From contig DAIMGJ010000001.1 in assembly GCA_036723975.1 (NCBI GenBank), positions 62,001-126,000 of the forward strand: DNA of 64,000 bases, read 5' to 3'. Shown in pieces: positions 26,766 through 35,900 of the stretch. The translations under genes were made by a program, and so were the position numbers. This DNA is from JAILEN01 sp036723975. GTDB taxonomy: Bacteria; Bacillota; Clostridia; Lachnospirales; Lachnospiraceae. Within the stretch, counting starts at the first letter, position 1, and the number at the start of each line of letters is the position of its first letter. The notes below the pieces were generated by a model. That model did no database searches and was not told the origin of the DNA. It was given only the letters and a program-made list of their open reading frames with translations.

Positions 26766-26802
26766 TAAAAAAGGGATGCCGCAATAAAAATTGGGGCACC
26801 CC
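26766..26802 (-). terminator. Terminator or attenuator between fba and glnN
   Basis: GGGATGCC (26773-26780) pairs with GGCACCCC on the plus strand; on the minus strand the hairpin is followed by six T. The short interval to the glnN start makes it a possible attenuator. Confidence 0.7.
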
Positions 26803-26825
26803 TGGATGTTTAAACGGTAATGGAT

Positions 26826-27689
26826 TTATGCTTTTCCAACTGAACCGAATAATTCCATCTTTTCTTTTACTTTCGCTTTAATTGCTTCAGTACCCGGTGC
26901 AAGAAGTTTTCTTGGATCAAATCCCTTGCCCTGCTGGTCCTTACCTGCTTCGATGTACTTTCTGGTTGCCTCAGCAAATACCAACTGGCACTCAGTGTTA
27001 ACGTTAATCTTAGAAACGCCAAGGTCAATTGCCTTTGCAATCATATCATCAGGAATACCTGTACCACCGTGAAGAACTAAAGGCATAGCTCCTGTCTTCT
27101 GCTGGATAGCATCTAATGTCTCGAAAGAAAGACCTGCCCAGTTTTCCGGATATACACCGTGGATGTTACCGATACCTGCTGCAAGCATATCTACACCAAG
27201 ATCAGCTACCATCTTGCACTCATCCGGATCAGCACACTCACCGGCACCAACGACACCGTCTTCTTCACCACCGATAGCACCAACTTCTGCTTCGATAGAA
27301 ATTCCGTTCTTGTGAGCAAGCTCAACCAATTCCTTGGTCTTAGCAACGTTCTCATCAATATCATAATGAGATCCGTCAAACATTACGGAAGTAAATCCTG
27401 CTTCAATGCAAGCCTTTGTTCCTTCATATGTACCATGGTCAAGATGAAGCGCAACCGGAACTGTAATTCCAAGAGACTCATCCATCGCTTTTACCATAGC
27501 AGCAACTGTCTTGAATCCTGTCATATACTTTCCTGCGCCTTCGGATACACCTAAGATAACCGGTGACTTGCACTCTTCAGCAGTAAGTAAAATGGCTTTT
27601 GTCCATTCAAGGTTGTTGATGTTAAACTGACCAACTGCATAATGTCCAGCTTTAGCCTTATCTAACATTTCTTTTGCAGATACTAACAT
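26826..27689 (-). CDS. fba: Class II fructose-1,6-bisphosphate aldolase
   Basis: A 287-residue zinc aldolase for glycolysis and gluconeogenesis. Motifs: LHLDHGTYEG (zinc His and catalytic Asp), IEAEVGAIGGEEDGV, GIGNIHGVYPENW and LHGGTGIPDDM, and the Asn in GVSKINVNTEC. Typical length. AAAGGAGG lies 8 nt upstream. It has its own promoter at 27754-27782 inside the end of the lipid kinase gene and a small hairpin in its leader. Confidence 0.95.
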   Translation of the reverse strand: MLVSAKEMLDKAKAGHYAVGQFNINNLEWTKAILLTAEECKSPVILGVSEGAGKYMTGFKTVAAMVKAMDESLGITVPVALHLDHGTYEGTKACIEAGFTSVMFDGSHYDIDENVAKTKELVELAHKNGISIEAEVGAIGGEEDGVVGAGECADPDECKMVADLGVDMLAAGIGNIHGVYPENWAGLSFETLDAIQQKTGAMPLVLHGGTGIPDDMIAKAIDLGVSKINVNTECQLVFAEATRKYIEAGKDQQGKGFDPRKLLAPGTEAIKAKVKEKMELFGSVGKA

Positions 27690-27753
27690 TTAGATATCCT
27701 CCTTTTATTTCCCTTTATCAACACGGGGTTTCCCCGTAAGATTTCCGTCTTCA

Positions 27754-27782
27754 ATTATAGCTTAACTTAGAGTTTCATTCAA
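27754..27782 (-). promoter_or_regulatory. fba promoter overlapping the upstream stop
   Basis: TTGAAT (27777-27782), 17 nt, TATAAT (27754-27759), with the -35 box reaching into the final codons of the lipid kinase gene. A palindrome ACGGGGTTTCCCCGT lies in the leader (27723-27737). Confidence 0.65.
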
Positions 27783-28662
27783 CCATGATTTCCATGGCCT
27801 CCTGCATATTTTTCACGGTTACACTGTCCACAGAGCCACCGTATTCTCCATCCAAAGTCCAGGGCACTTCCTCGTTGCAGGTAAACTTAATCTCCTTGGT
27901 ACGGAAGGAGTAAACCAGTTCCGTGTCCTTTGAAAGACCGGTTAGAAATGCAAGAATCTCATTTAACTCTATGGGATTTTTTGGAGTCTTAATTAAAGTC
28001 ACCTCAAACAAGCCGTCGTTCAATTCGATATTTCCGGGAATGATTCCCTTAAATCCGCCGACCGACATGGTATTTGTCACCATACCGTAAATAAACTCGT
28101 CGTAGAAAATATTGCCGTCATGCTCAATCATCATACGAAAAGACGGAATGTCCCAGAGCTGTTTCATGCCCTCCAAAACATACGCCGCATGACCAAGCAT
28201 ATTTTTCAAATTTTGATCCGTGGCATAGGACACTTCCGTAAACAAACCAAAGGCAGCCACGTAAACAAAAAAGTCTTCGCCAAACCGGCCCACGTCACAT
28301 AAAAAAGAATGCTCTCCACCGGCGATACGCGCAGCATTAAGCATTTCTTTATCGATGCCCAAAGAATTGCCGAAATCGTTGGTGCTTCCTGCCGGAATAT
28401 AACCAATAGGAAGAGGATGACCGGACTGCATAACACCGGTAACCACCTCATCCAAAGTTCCGTCTCCGCCGGAGCAAACAATTCTGTCAAAACGTTCTGC
28501 TTCCTCTCGACACTTGTTCACAGCATCTCCCTGAGCCTGTGTTGGATAAATTGTAATTTCAAAACCTTCTTTAATCAGCACATCCATAATGTCGGACAAA
28601 TGCTGTTTAATCAATCCCTTTCCGGAATGCGGGTTATAAACAAAAAGTAGTTTTTTACTCAT
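27775..28662 (-). CDS. Diacylglycerol kinase family lipid kinase (YegS-like)
   Basis: A 295-residue lipid kinase. LLFVYNPHSGKG at the N-terminus, the nucleotide-binding GGDGTLDEVVTGVM and GYIPAGSTNDFGNSLGI are family motifs; the C-terminal beta domain ends MVE. It phosphorylates a diacylglycerol-like lipid or sphingoid analogue. The start at 28662 is chosen because a longer frame to 28734 overlaps the HPr gene and contributes no domain residues. It is 7 nt downstream of the HPr-like gene and is the last gene of the long operon. Confidence 0.88.
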   Translation of the reverse strand: MSKKLLFVYNPHSGKGLIKQHLSDIMDVLIKEGFEITIYPTQAQGDAVNKCREEAERFDRIVCSGGDGTLDEVVTGVMQSGHPLPIGYIPAGSTNDFGNSLGIDKEMLNAARIAGGEHSFLCDVGRFGEDFFVYVAAFGLFTEVSYATDQNLKNMLGHAAYVLEGMKQLWDIPSFRMMIEHDGNIFYDEFIYGMVTNTMSVGGFKGIIPGNIELNDGLFEVTLIKTPKNPIELNEILAFLTGLSKDTELVYSFRTKEIKFTCNEEVPWTLDGEYGGSVDSVTVKNMQEAMEIMVE

Positions 28663-28669
28663 AGTTTTC

Positions 28670-28918
28670 CTAATTTGTAAGGAATTTCTCCATTGCTTTA
28701 ATTGCTTTGTCTTCGTCATCACCTTCCGCATCAATGGTAACGGTGTTTCCGGTAGATAAAACCAGACTCATCATGCCCATAATACTTTTGGCATTTACTC
28801 TCTTTGTGTCCATCTCAAGGTAAACACGACTTTCAAACTGGTTCGCCAACTGAACAAGGTGAGCAATCGGGGTTGCCTCCATGGCATTGTCCATTTGAAT
28901 GACAACATCTTTCTTCAT
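28670..28918 (-). CDS. crh: HPr-like protein lacking catalytic histidine (Crh-like)
   Basis: An 82-residue HPr fold. The active-site segment, normally GLHARPA, reads MEATPIA, so the His15 position is Glu14 and Arg17 is Thr. The regulatory serine is kept in VNAKSIMGMMSL (Ser45), very like Bacillus Crh (which has Gln15). PTS phosphotransfer through this protein is therefore not expected; HPrK-dependent serine phosphorylation and CcpA binding are. Position immediately after whiA matches crh in Bacillus, and hprK is 4 kb upstream in the same run. A true HPr must exist elsewhere. Confidence 0.85.
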   Translation of the reverse strand: MKKDVVIQMDNAMEATPIAHLVQLANQFESRVYLEMDTKRVNAKSIMGMMSLVLSTGNTVTIDAEGDDEDKAIKAMEKFLTN

Positions 28919-28933
28919 GATTTTTCCTCCTAC

Positions 28934-29794
28934 TTACGTGCGAATTGAATTTGCAATTTCCCCAATACGACGTAACCGATGATTCACACCGGATTTACCG
29001 ACAGGCGGATCCAAAAGATTCCCCAAATCCTTTAAACCCATATCCGGATGAGCCTTTCGTAATAATGCAATTTCCTGCAAATTCGGTGGGAGAGACCTTA
29101 ACCCCTGTGTCTCTTCAATCAAGCGAATGTCTTCAAGCTGGCGCACCGACGCAGAAACAATTTTTCCAATATTTGCCGTCTCACAATTGACCTGACGGTT
29201 AATGGAATTACGCATTTCTTTTTCTATGCGGATATTTTCAAAATTAAGATACGCGACGTTCGCTCCCATGAGTCCCAAAAGTTCCTCAATCTGGTTGCTT
29301 TCTTTTAAGTATACAACCGACTGCGCCTTACGCTCCACAATTTTGGCATCCATGCCAAAAAAAATCATCATGCTTTGCAATCGTTCCGCTACAGAATAAC
29401 TGTCGCAGACAATTTCAAAATGATAACCTTTTTTCGGATCACTTACAGATCCAGAAGCCAAAAATGCCCCGCGAATAAAAGCCCTTTTACAACAGGACTG
29501 CTGTGTAATCAATCCATCCGACAAAAGAAAATCCGGCTTTATTTTCAGCGCCGCAAGCAGTTCTTTTGTCTCGGATGCCTCCAGGGTATCGTCATACGCA
29601 CTTATAGTAATGGTTTTATTTAATAAAGTAAAGAACTTTCTCTTTAAGTCTTCATTTTCTGTGGAAATCGTAAAATTCCCATCTTTAACGGTTCCATTCA
29701 TTGTGACTATTGACGCAAGTTCCGCCAATTGACAATGTCTCGCCTTTGGGAAAACCTGAAAAAGTTCTTGCTTCACGCCTTGTGAAAAAGACAT
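28934..29794 (-). CDS. whiA: DNA-binding protein WhiA
   Basis: A 286-residue homologue of WhiA: an N-terminal LAGLIDADG-derived domain (KRAFIRGAFLASGSVSDPKKGYH is the signature) and C-terminal helix-turn-helix ending GVNHRLRRIGEIA. WhiA affects cell division and chromosome segregation in Firmicutes and sporulation in Streptomyces. Its ATG abuts the rapZ stop with no gap, so the two are translationally coupled. The yvcK gene usually found between rapZ and whiA is missing. Confidence 0.93.
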   Translation of the reverse strand: MSFSQGVKQELFQVFPKARHCQLAELASIVTMNGTVKDGNFTISTENEDLKRKFFTLLNKTITISAYDDTLEASETKELLAALKIKPDFLLSDGLITQQSCCKRAFIRGAFLASGSVSDPKKGYHFEIVCDSYSVAERLQSMMIFFGMDAKIVERKAQSVVYLKESNQIEELLGLMGANVAYLNFENIRIEKEMRNSINRQVNCETANIGKIVSASVRQLEDIRLIEETQGLRSLPPNLQEIALLRKAHPDMGLKDLGNLLDPPVGKSGVNHRLRRIGEIANSIRT

Positions 29795-30673
29795 CTATTT
29801 TCCTCTCTTTCGATCCTTGTCAATGTCCCGATGTTCAATACGAATGCCAACGCCTTCCTCCAGGTGAAGAAGGTTATCATAAACCTTGTTGGCAACCGTT
29901 ACCGAACGATGCTTTCCTCCGGTACATCCCACCGCAATCACAAGCTGCGTTTTGCCTTCCTCTATATATCTCGGAATCAAAAAAGAAATCAAACTGTTTA
30001 ATTGTTTTAAAAATTCCTTCGCGTCATTATTGTTTAAGACATATTCCTGAATCGGCGCATCATTTCCCGTCATGGGGCGAAGATCCTTTTCATAATACGG
30101 ATTTGGCAAAAAGCGAACATCAAAAACCAAATCCGCATCCTGTGGAATTCCGTACTTGTATCCAAAGGACATAACTGTCACAAACAGACTTTGAAACCTT
30201 TCGTTTCCAAGAAAAATCTTGCGCAGTTCGCTTTTTAAATCCTTTGTCAAAAGGTGCGTGGTATCCAGCACATAATCTGCTCGTTCCTTAAGAAACGCCA
30301 TATAGTCCCGTTCCATATGGATTCCGTCATAGAGGCTCTCTGCTCTGGCCAAAGGATGGTTGCGTCTGGTTTCTTTGTATCTTGCAATCAGCACATCATC
30401 ATCGGCTTCCAAAAAGACAATGGTAACTTCTTTTCCTTCTTTAGCCAGCTCATCCAGCGTCTCTTCAATGGTGGCAATCGCTTCACCGGATCTGATATCA
30501 ATACCGACAGCCACCTTGTCATTTTCCTTTTCGTTTTCCCAGGTCAACTGCGCAAAACTTTTTAAAAGCGGTACCGGAAGATTGTCCACGCAGTTATAGC
30601 CCATATCCTCCAAGCACTTAAACGCTGTATGTTTTCCCGCACCGGACATTCCGGTCAAAATCACTAATTTCAT
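29795..30673 (-). CDS. rapZ: RNase adapter / nucleotide-binding protein RapZ (YvcJ)
   Basis: A 292-residue P-loop protein. The P loop is GMSGAGKHT; the position after Lys is His where families normally have Ser or Thr. Other segments match the family: ADLVFDVRFLPNPYY, GCTGGKHRSVTVA and the terminal RDIDKDRKR. In E. coli RapZ controls small RNAs of amino-sugar metabolism; in Bacillus YvcJ hydrolyses GTP and affects competence. It overlaps murB by 4 nt (ATGA). Confidence 0.93.
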   Translation of the reverse strand: MKLVILTGMSGAGKHTAFKCLEDMGYNCVDNLPVPLLKSFAQLTWENEKENDKVAVGIDIRSGEAIATIEETLDELAKEGKEVTIVFLEADDDVLIARYKETRRNHPLARAESLYDGIHMERDYMAFLKERADYVLDTTHLLTKDLKSELRKIFLGNERFQSLFVTVMSFGYKYGIPQDADLVFDVRFLPNPYYEKDLRPMTGNDAPIQEYVLNNNDAKEFLKQLNSLISFLIPRYIEEGKTQLVIAVGCTGGKHRSVTVANKVYDNLLHLEEGVGIRIEHRDIDKDRKRGK

Positions 30674-31572
30674 TCAAACCTGCCTATCATGCGAACTTCC
30701 GGTTCCAGCATCACGTCAAACTGCTCTTTTACCTTTGCCTGCACATTCAAAATCAAATGGTAGATATCTGCTGCCGTTGCATCCCCGGTATTTACCACAA
30801 ATCCACAATGCTTTTCACTAACCTGCGCACCACCCACGCGATAGCCTCTAAGTCCCGCATCCTCGATAAGCTTTCCGGCAAAATAACCTTCCGGACGCTT
30901 AAATGTGCTTCCCGCACTTGGGAAATTTAAGGGCTGCTTTTCCATGCGTTTTGCATTTAACTCTTTCACCGCCGCTGTAATTTCATCAGCGTTTCCCGGC
31001 GTAAGCGATAGGGTTACAGATAAGACAATCATCTCTTTTTCCTGCACCACGCTGTGGCGATAAGAAAAGTCCATATCCTCGCAAGAATAGGTTTTTACTT
31101 CACCGTCTTCCAACACTTCAACGCTTTCCACCACATCCTTCATTTCTCCGCCGTAGGCACCTGCATTCATTGCAATGGCTCCGCCCAAGGTTCCCGGAAT
31201 TCCGGATGCGAATTCCAAGCCGGACAAGGCATTGGATGCCGCAAAGGAAGCAAGGCGGGAGAGTAAGATTCCCGCCTGTGCTTTTATTTTGTTTCCCGTT
31301 ACTTCCACTTCTGCCATCTGTGTTCCGAAGGAAATCACCACTCCGGAGATCCCCTCGTCAGAGACTAAAAGATTGCTTCCGTTACCGATTAAGGTATAGG
31401 CCAAGCCCTCTTTTTTCAACAAAGAAATCAAAGGGCAAATCTCATCCATCGTCGGTTCCACGAAATACTCTGCATTACCTCCCACACGAAAGGTGGTATG
31501 AAGTTTCATAGGTTCCTGTAATTTTACTTCACCGTTTTTTACAACGGCTTTTAACTGTTCTTCTATATTCAT
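30670..31572 (-). CDS. murB: UDP-N-acetylmuramate dehydrogenase, type II
   Basis: A 300-residue FAD enzyme reducing UDP-GlcNAc-enolpyruvate to UDP-MurNAc for peptidoglycan. FAD binding: YTLIGNGSNLLVSDEGI and LSGLEFASGIPGTLGGAI; catalytic region SAGSTFKRPEGYFAGKLIEDAGL with the conserved Ser; final Glu in MLEPEVRMIG. The shorter type II architecture is typical of Firmicutes. It is 3 nt after the M18 peptidase and overlaps rapZ by 4 nt. Confidence 0.95.
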   Translation of the reverse strand: MNIEEQLKAVVKNGEVKLQEPMKLHTTFRVGGNAEYFVEPTMDEICPLISLLKKEGLAYTLIGNGSNLLVSDEGISGVVISFGTQMAEVEVTGNKIKAQAGILLSRLASFAASNALSGLEFASGIPGTLGGAIAMNAGAYGGEMKDVVESVEVLEDGEVKTYSCEDMDFSYRHSVVQEKEMIVLSVTLSLTPGNADEITAAVKELNAKRMEKQPLNFPSAGSTFKRPEGYFAGKLIEDAGLRGYRVGGAQVSEKHCGFVVNTGDATAADIYHLILNVQAKVKEQFDVMLEPEVRMIGRFE

Positions 31573-31575
31573 AAA

Positions 31576-32976
31576 TTATGCGTTCTTTAAGAATGCTACA
31601 TATCCTTTATATGCTTCGTATAAATCTACCTTGCTGATGATTTCCCAAGGCGCATGCATGTTTAATACGGCAACACCACTGTCGATCACTCGCATACCGT
31701 AGTTACCCAAAATGTAAGCAATGGTTCCGCCGCCACCCTGGTCAACCTTACCAAGTTCCGCAGTCTGGAATGATACTTTTCCTTCATCCATAATACGACG
31801 AATTTCACCAACAAACTCTGCACTCGCATCATTGGAACCGCTCTTTCCTCTTGCTCCGGTATACTTGTTAAATACAAGTCCGCGTCCGAAATATGCAGCA
31901 TTTTTCTTTTCAAATGCAGAAGCAAAATTTGTATCGTAAGCTGCACTAACGTCAGAAGAAAGTGCCTTTGAATTTGCAAGCGCACGACGTACGGCAAGTT
32001 CGGAATACTGTCCCAAAGCATTTAATACTTCAGCTACCGTGTTTTCAAAGAAACGGGATTCCATACCGGTTGCGCCCACACTTCCGATTTCTTCCTTATC
32101 TACCAAAAGACAAGCGTAGGTTCTGTCAGAAGCCTTTGTATCCAGCATTGCATAGAAGGATGGGTATGCGCACACACGGTCATCATGTCCGTATCCCATA
32201 ATCATGGAACGATCGAATCCATAGTCCCGGGCATCGCCTGCAGGAACCACTTCGATTTCTGCGGAAAGGAAATCTTCCTCTTCAATCTTGTATTCCTTCT
32301 TTAAAATCTCAAGAACGTTTGCTTTTACAGCTTCTTTTACCTTTTCATCTTTTTTATCTTTTTCAGACATTGGAATGCTGCCGATTAAAACATCAAGCTG
32401 TTCACCTTCAATCACCTTTGCACCCTTTTTGTCCAACTGTTCTGCGGATAAGTGAATCAAGAGATCGCTTACTCCAAATACAGGATCGGATGGCTTGTCA
32501 CCGATGTTTACTTTTACAACCGTACCGTCTTTTTTCGCAATTACACCATGAAGTGCAAGGGGAAGGGTTACCCACTGATACTTCTTCACGCCACCGTAAT
32601 AATGGGTATCCAAAAGTGCCATATCCGTATCTTCATATAACGGATTCTGTTTTAAATCCATACGCGGAGAATCGATATGCGCACCTAAAATATTCATACC
32701 TTCTTCCAACGGTTTCTTGCCGATGATAAACATTGCAAGACCTTTTCCATAGTTGGATAAATAAACTTTATCTCCTGCTTTTAACTTCTTATTCTTTGCA
32801 ATTACATCCGCCAAATCAACAAATCCCTTTGCCTTTGCTTCCTTTACAAAGAAATCATTGCATTCGCGCTCTGTTTTGTATTCAGATAAAAATTTACGAT
32901 ATCCTTCCGCAAAATCAAAAACTTCTTTTCTTTTCTTTCCTTCCGGATATTTCTTCCAAGCGTTTTCTCTTTCCAT
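31576..32976 (-). CDS. M18 family aminopeptidase
   Basis: A 466-residue cytosolic zinc aminopeptidase of the aspartyl/lysyl M18 family. Metal and catalytic regions: LGAHIDSPRMDL, GYGHDDRVCAY, VDKEEIGSVGATG and LNMHAPWEI. It trims N-terminal residues from peptides. Ribosome site AGGAGG 9 nt upstream. It is inserted between hprK and murB, where the usual order would have the cell-wall genes follow directly. Confidence 0.92.
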   Translation of the reverse strand: MERENAWKKYPEGKKRKEVFDFAEGYRKFLSEYKTERECNDFFVKEAKAKGFVDLADVIAKNKKLKAGDKVYLSNYGKGLAMFIIGKKPLEEGMNILGAHIDSPRMDLKQNPLYEDTDMALLDTHYYGGVKKYQWVTLPLALHGVIAKKDGTVVKVNIGDKPSDPVFGVSDLLIHLSAEQLDKKGAKVIEGEQLDVLIGSIPMSEKDKKDEKVKEAVKANVLEILKKEYKIEEEDFLSAEIEVVPAGDARDYGFDRSMIMGYGHDDRVCAYPSFYAMLDTKASDRTYACLLVDKEEIGSVGATGMESRFFENTVAEVLNALGQYSELAVRRALANSKALSSDVSAAYDTNFASAFEKKNAAYFGRGLVFNKYTGARGKSGSNDASAEFVGEIRRIMDEGKVSFQTAELGKVDQGGGGTIAYILGNYGMRVIDSGVAVLNMHAPWEIISKVDLYEAYKGYVAFLKNA

Positions 32977-33028
32977 TTAAAATTCCTCCTCGATAAACTG
33001 ACTTATCGTTTTTCATATTTAATAGGAT

Positions 33029-33053
33029 GCCGAAAGGCTTCGCCTTTAGCGGC
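33029..33053 (-). other. Intercistronic hairpin after hprK
   Basis: GCCGAAAGGC and GCCTTTAGCGGC (minus and plus arms 33029-33038, 33042-33053) form a stem with an AG bulge and a 3-nt loop. No T run follows on the minus strand, so it is more likely an mRNA processing or stability element than a terminator. Confidence 0.5.
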
Positions 33054-33059
33054 TCTTTT

Positions 33060-34001
33060 CTATTGTTGGTTTTCACCTTTTGCTATATTATCCTGCACCC
33101 TGCGGTACAATTCCTCTGCCGCATTATAGCCCATCTTTTTCTGTCGATGGTTTACTGCAGCAGTTTCACAAATAACAGCCAGGTTTCGTCCCGGTCGAAT
33201 GGGCAGGCTGTGACAGGTTACCTGAATACCCAAAATATCCATGGTTTCATCCTGCAAGCCCAGGCGGTCGTATTCCGCTTCCTTCTTCCAGTCTTCCAGT
33301 TTTATTACAAAATCAATCTTTTGATTTTCTTTTACACACTCAACACCATACAAGCTCTTTACATCGATGATTCCGATACCGCGAAGCTCGATTAAATGTC
33401 TTGTAATGGATGGGGATGAACCCATCAGTGTAATCTGAGAAGTCTTTCGAATCTCCACAACATCATCCGCAACCAGACGATGTCCCCGTCGGATCAACTC
33501 CAGTGCCGCCTCAGATTTACCGATACCGCTTTCGCCGGTAATAAGAAGTCCCTCACCGTATACGTCAACAAGCACACCGTGGATGGAAATCATGGGCGCC
33601 AATTCATAGTTTAACAAATGAATCAGCTCTGCCATAAACTCGGATGTACCACGATCGGTACCCAAAATAGGAATGTTTCTTTCGTTTGCAATTTTTAAGA
33701 TACGTTTATCCGGCAAAAAGCCTCTGCAAAAAATCATGCAGGGAATGCCATAGCTTAACAGCTTATCAAAACTGGCAAATCGCTCTTCCTTTGACTGCTC
33801 GCTTTGCAAATAGCTCCATTCCACCATACCGATAATCTGAATACGTCCGGCTTCGAAGTGATCAAAGAATCCCATTAACTGCAGGGCCGGTCGATTCACA
33901 TCTGCCATGAGAACTTCATGTTCTTCCAGTTTTAACTTAGGTGTGTAATTTTTTAATGCTAATTTCTCTGCGATAACAGAAAGCTTTGCTCCGTCTCCCA
34001 T
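33060..34001 (-). CDS. hprK: HPr kinase/phosphorylase
   Basis: A 313-residue bifunctional sensor enzyme that phosphorylates and dephosphorylates the serine of HPr or Crh. The P loop is GESGIGKS near residue 155, HPrK signature ELRGIGIIDVKSLYG near 203, and the C-terminal region ends NIAKGENQQ. It works with the Crh-like protein at 28670. The start has GGGAGGTGCGCT upstream. It follows uvrC by 59 nt. Confidence 0.96.
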   Translation of the reverse strand: MGDGAKLSVIAEKLALKNYTPKLKLEEHEVLMADVNRPALQLMGFFDHFEAGRIQIIGMVEWSYLQSEQSKEERFASFDKLLSYGIPCMIFCRGFLPDKRILKIANERNIPILGTDRGTSEFMAELIHLLNYELAPMISIHGVLVDVYGEGLLITGESGIGKSEAALELIRRGHRLVADDVVEIRKTSQITLMGSSPSITRHLIELRGIGIIDVKSLYGVECVKENQKIDFVIKLEDWKKEAEYDRLGLQDETMDILGIQVTCHSLPIRPGRNLAVICETAAVNHRQKKMGYNAAEELYRRVQDNIAKGENQQ

Positions 34002-34060
34002 AGCGCACCTCCCAAATCTTTCTCTTAAATTTTAAAGGATTTTTCGTTATTGTCAATGAA

Positions 34061-35899
34061 TCAGCCGTGGAAATAAGCGTAGAGATTTTCCGCCGCTTCC
34101 CGGCTCATTTCGGGTATATTTGCCAAATCATCCACCGTGGCGTTTTTCATTTCGTCCGCACTGGAATAGTGTCGCATCAGGGCCTTTCGACGAGCAGGGC
34201 CGATACCCTTAATATCATCCAAAAAGCTTTTTACCTGCGCCTTTCCACGAAGAGATTTATGATATTCGATGGCAAAGCGATGCGCCTCATCCTGAAGTCT
34301 GGTAATGAGTTTAAACCCTTCGCTATACTTATCGATGGGGATTTCCTCGTTGTGAAAGTACAGTCCTCTTGTTCTGTGACGGTCATCCTTTACCATACCG
34401 CACACCGGAATATGAAGGTTTAATTCTTCCAGCACTTCCAATGCAATATTTACCTGACCTTTTCCACCGTCCATCATAATGACATCCGGGAACGCCGTAA
34501 AAGAATTTTCATTTTCTTCTTCCATATCCCGCAGGCCATGTTCAAAACGACGGGTCAACACTTCCTTCATGGAAGCGTAATCATTGGGGCCTTCCACAGT
34601 CTTTAACCGGAACTTTCGATAATCGCTGCGTTTGGGTTTTCCCTTTTCGAATACCACCATGGAACCAACGGATTCAAACCCGGAGGTGTTGGAAATATCG
34701 TAGGCTTCCATTCGGTTAATCTTATCCATTCCCAAAAGAGCTGCAATCTCTTTCATTGCGCCGATGGTTCGTCCCTCTTCTTTTTTTATACGTTCCTTGT
34801 CGGAATCCAAAACCATTTGCGCGTTCTTTTTGGCAAGCTCTACCAGTTTTTCCTTTGCTCCGCGTTTCGGCGTCTGAAGGTACACTTTCTTTCCCTTCTT
34901 TTCGGACAACCACGCTGCAATCGTATCCGCTTCTTCGATTTCCGTTTGAATGTAAACCTCTTTCGGAATCACCGGTGTTCCCGCATAAAACTGTGTCAAA
35001 AAGGCTTCGATGATATCGCTTTCGCTTTCTTCCATTTTGATATTTAAGAAAAAGTGATCCCGGCCAATCATCTTTCCGTTTCGAATAAAGAAAATCTGCA
35101 CCACCGCATCTTCTTTATCCGTAGCCAGTGCAATAATATCCTTATCTTCTCCGTCGGAATCGGTAATTTTCTGGGTCTCAACACAACGCTTTACGCTCTC
35201 AATCAAATCACGATATGTAGCCGCCTTTTCAAATTCCAACTCTGCGGAAGCCGCTTCCATTTTTTCTTTCAGCTCTTTTAAAACAGGCTGATATTTCCCA
35301 TCTAAAAAAGAAATGGCATCATTTACATTCTTTCGGTATTCCTCCTCGGAGACCTTTCCCGTACATACCCCAAGGCACTGATTCATGTGATAATTCAAAC
35401 ACGGTCGCTTCTTCCCAAAGGACTCAGGAAACTTCTGGTTGCAGGTGCGAAGCTTGTAAAGCTTTTGCACAAGATCAATCGTATCCCTTACGGCTCCCGC
35501 ACTGGTAAAGGGGCCAAAATATTTTGCCTTATCTTTTTTTAATTCCCGCGAAAACAAAACCCTGGGATAAGCTTCTCCCAAGGTCACTTTGATGTAAGGA
35601 TAGGTCTTGTCATCCCGAAGCAAGGTGTTGTACTTCGGCCGATGTTCCTTAATCAGGTTGCACTCCAGCACCAAAGCCTCCAGCTCTGAATCCGTCACAA
35701 TATATTCAAAGCGTCGGATATGAGAAACCATCTGTTTTTTTCGGATTCCCTCATCATGAGATGCCTGAAAATACTGATGAACACGCTTCGTAAGACTTAA
35801 GGCCTTGCCGATGTAAATAATCGCATCCTTTTCATCATGCATAATATAAACTCCCGGTTGATCCGGGAGTTTTTTGAGTTCTTCTTCAATTTGAAACAT
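34061..35899 (-). CDS. uvrC: UvrABC excinuclease subunit C
   Basis: A 612-residue nuclease that makes both incisions in nucleotide excision repair. N-terminal GIY-YIG domain (LPDQPGVYIMHDE, IIYIGKALSLTKRV), the UvrB-binding UVR segment (AAATYRD), RNase H-like C-terminal domain with MMDGGKGQVNIALE and DDRHRTRGLYFHNEE, and helix-hairpin-helix ending IKGIGPARRKALMRH. The ATG at 35899 is adjacent to the ftsH stop (1 nt away) and coupled to it; a longer frame to 35923 runs inside ftsH. It is unlinked to uvrAB here. Confidence 0.95.
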   Translation of the reverse strand: MFQIEEELKKLPDQPGVYIMHDEKDAIIYIGKALSLTKRVHQYFQASHDEGIRKKQMVSHIRRFEYIVTDSELEALVLECNLIKEHRPKYNTLLRDDKTYPYIKVTLGEAYPRVLFSRELKKDKAKYFGPFTSAGAVRDTIDLVQKLYKLRTCNQKFPESFGKKRPCLNYHMNQCLGVCTGKVSEEEYRKNVNDAISFLDGKYQPVLKELKEKMEAASAELEFEKAATYRDLIESVKRCVETQKITDSDGEDKDIIALATDKEDAVVQIFFIRNGKMIGRDHFFLNIKMEESESDIIEAFLTQFYAGTPVIPKEVYIQTEIEEADTIAAWLSEKKGKKVYLQTPKRGAKEKLVELAKKNAQMVLDSDKERIKKEEGRTIGAMKEIAALLGMDKINRMEAYDISNTSGFESVGSMVVFEKGKPKRSDYRKFRLKTVEGPNDYASMKEVLTRRFEHGLRDMEEENENSFTAFPDVIMMDGGKGQVNIALEVLEELNLHIPVCGMVKDDRHRTRGLYFHNEEIPIDKYSEGFKLITRLQDEAHRFAIEYHKSLRGKAQVKSFLDDIKGIGPARRKALMRHYSSADEMKNATVDDLANIPEMSREAAENLYAYFHG

Positions 35900-35900
35900 A

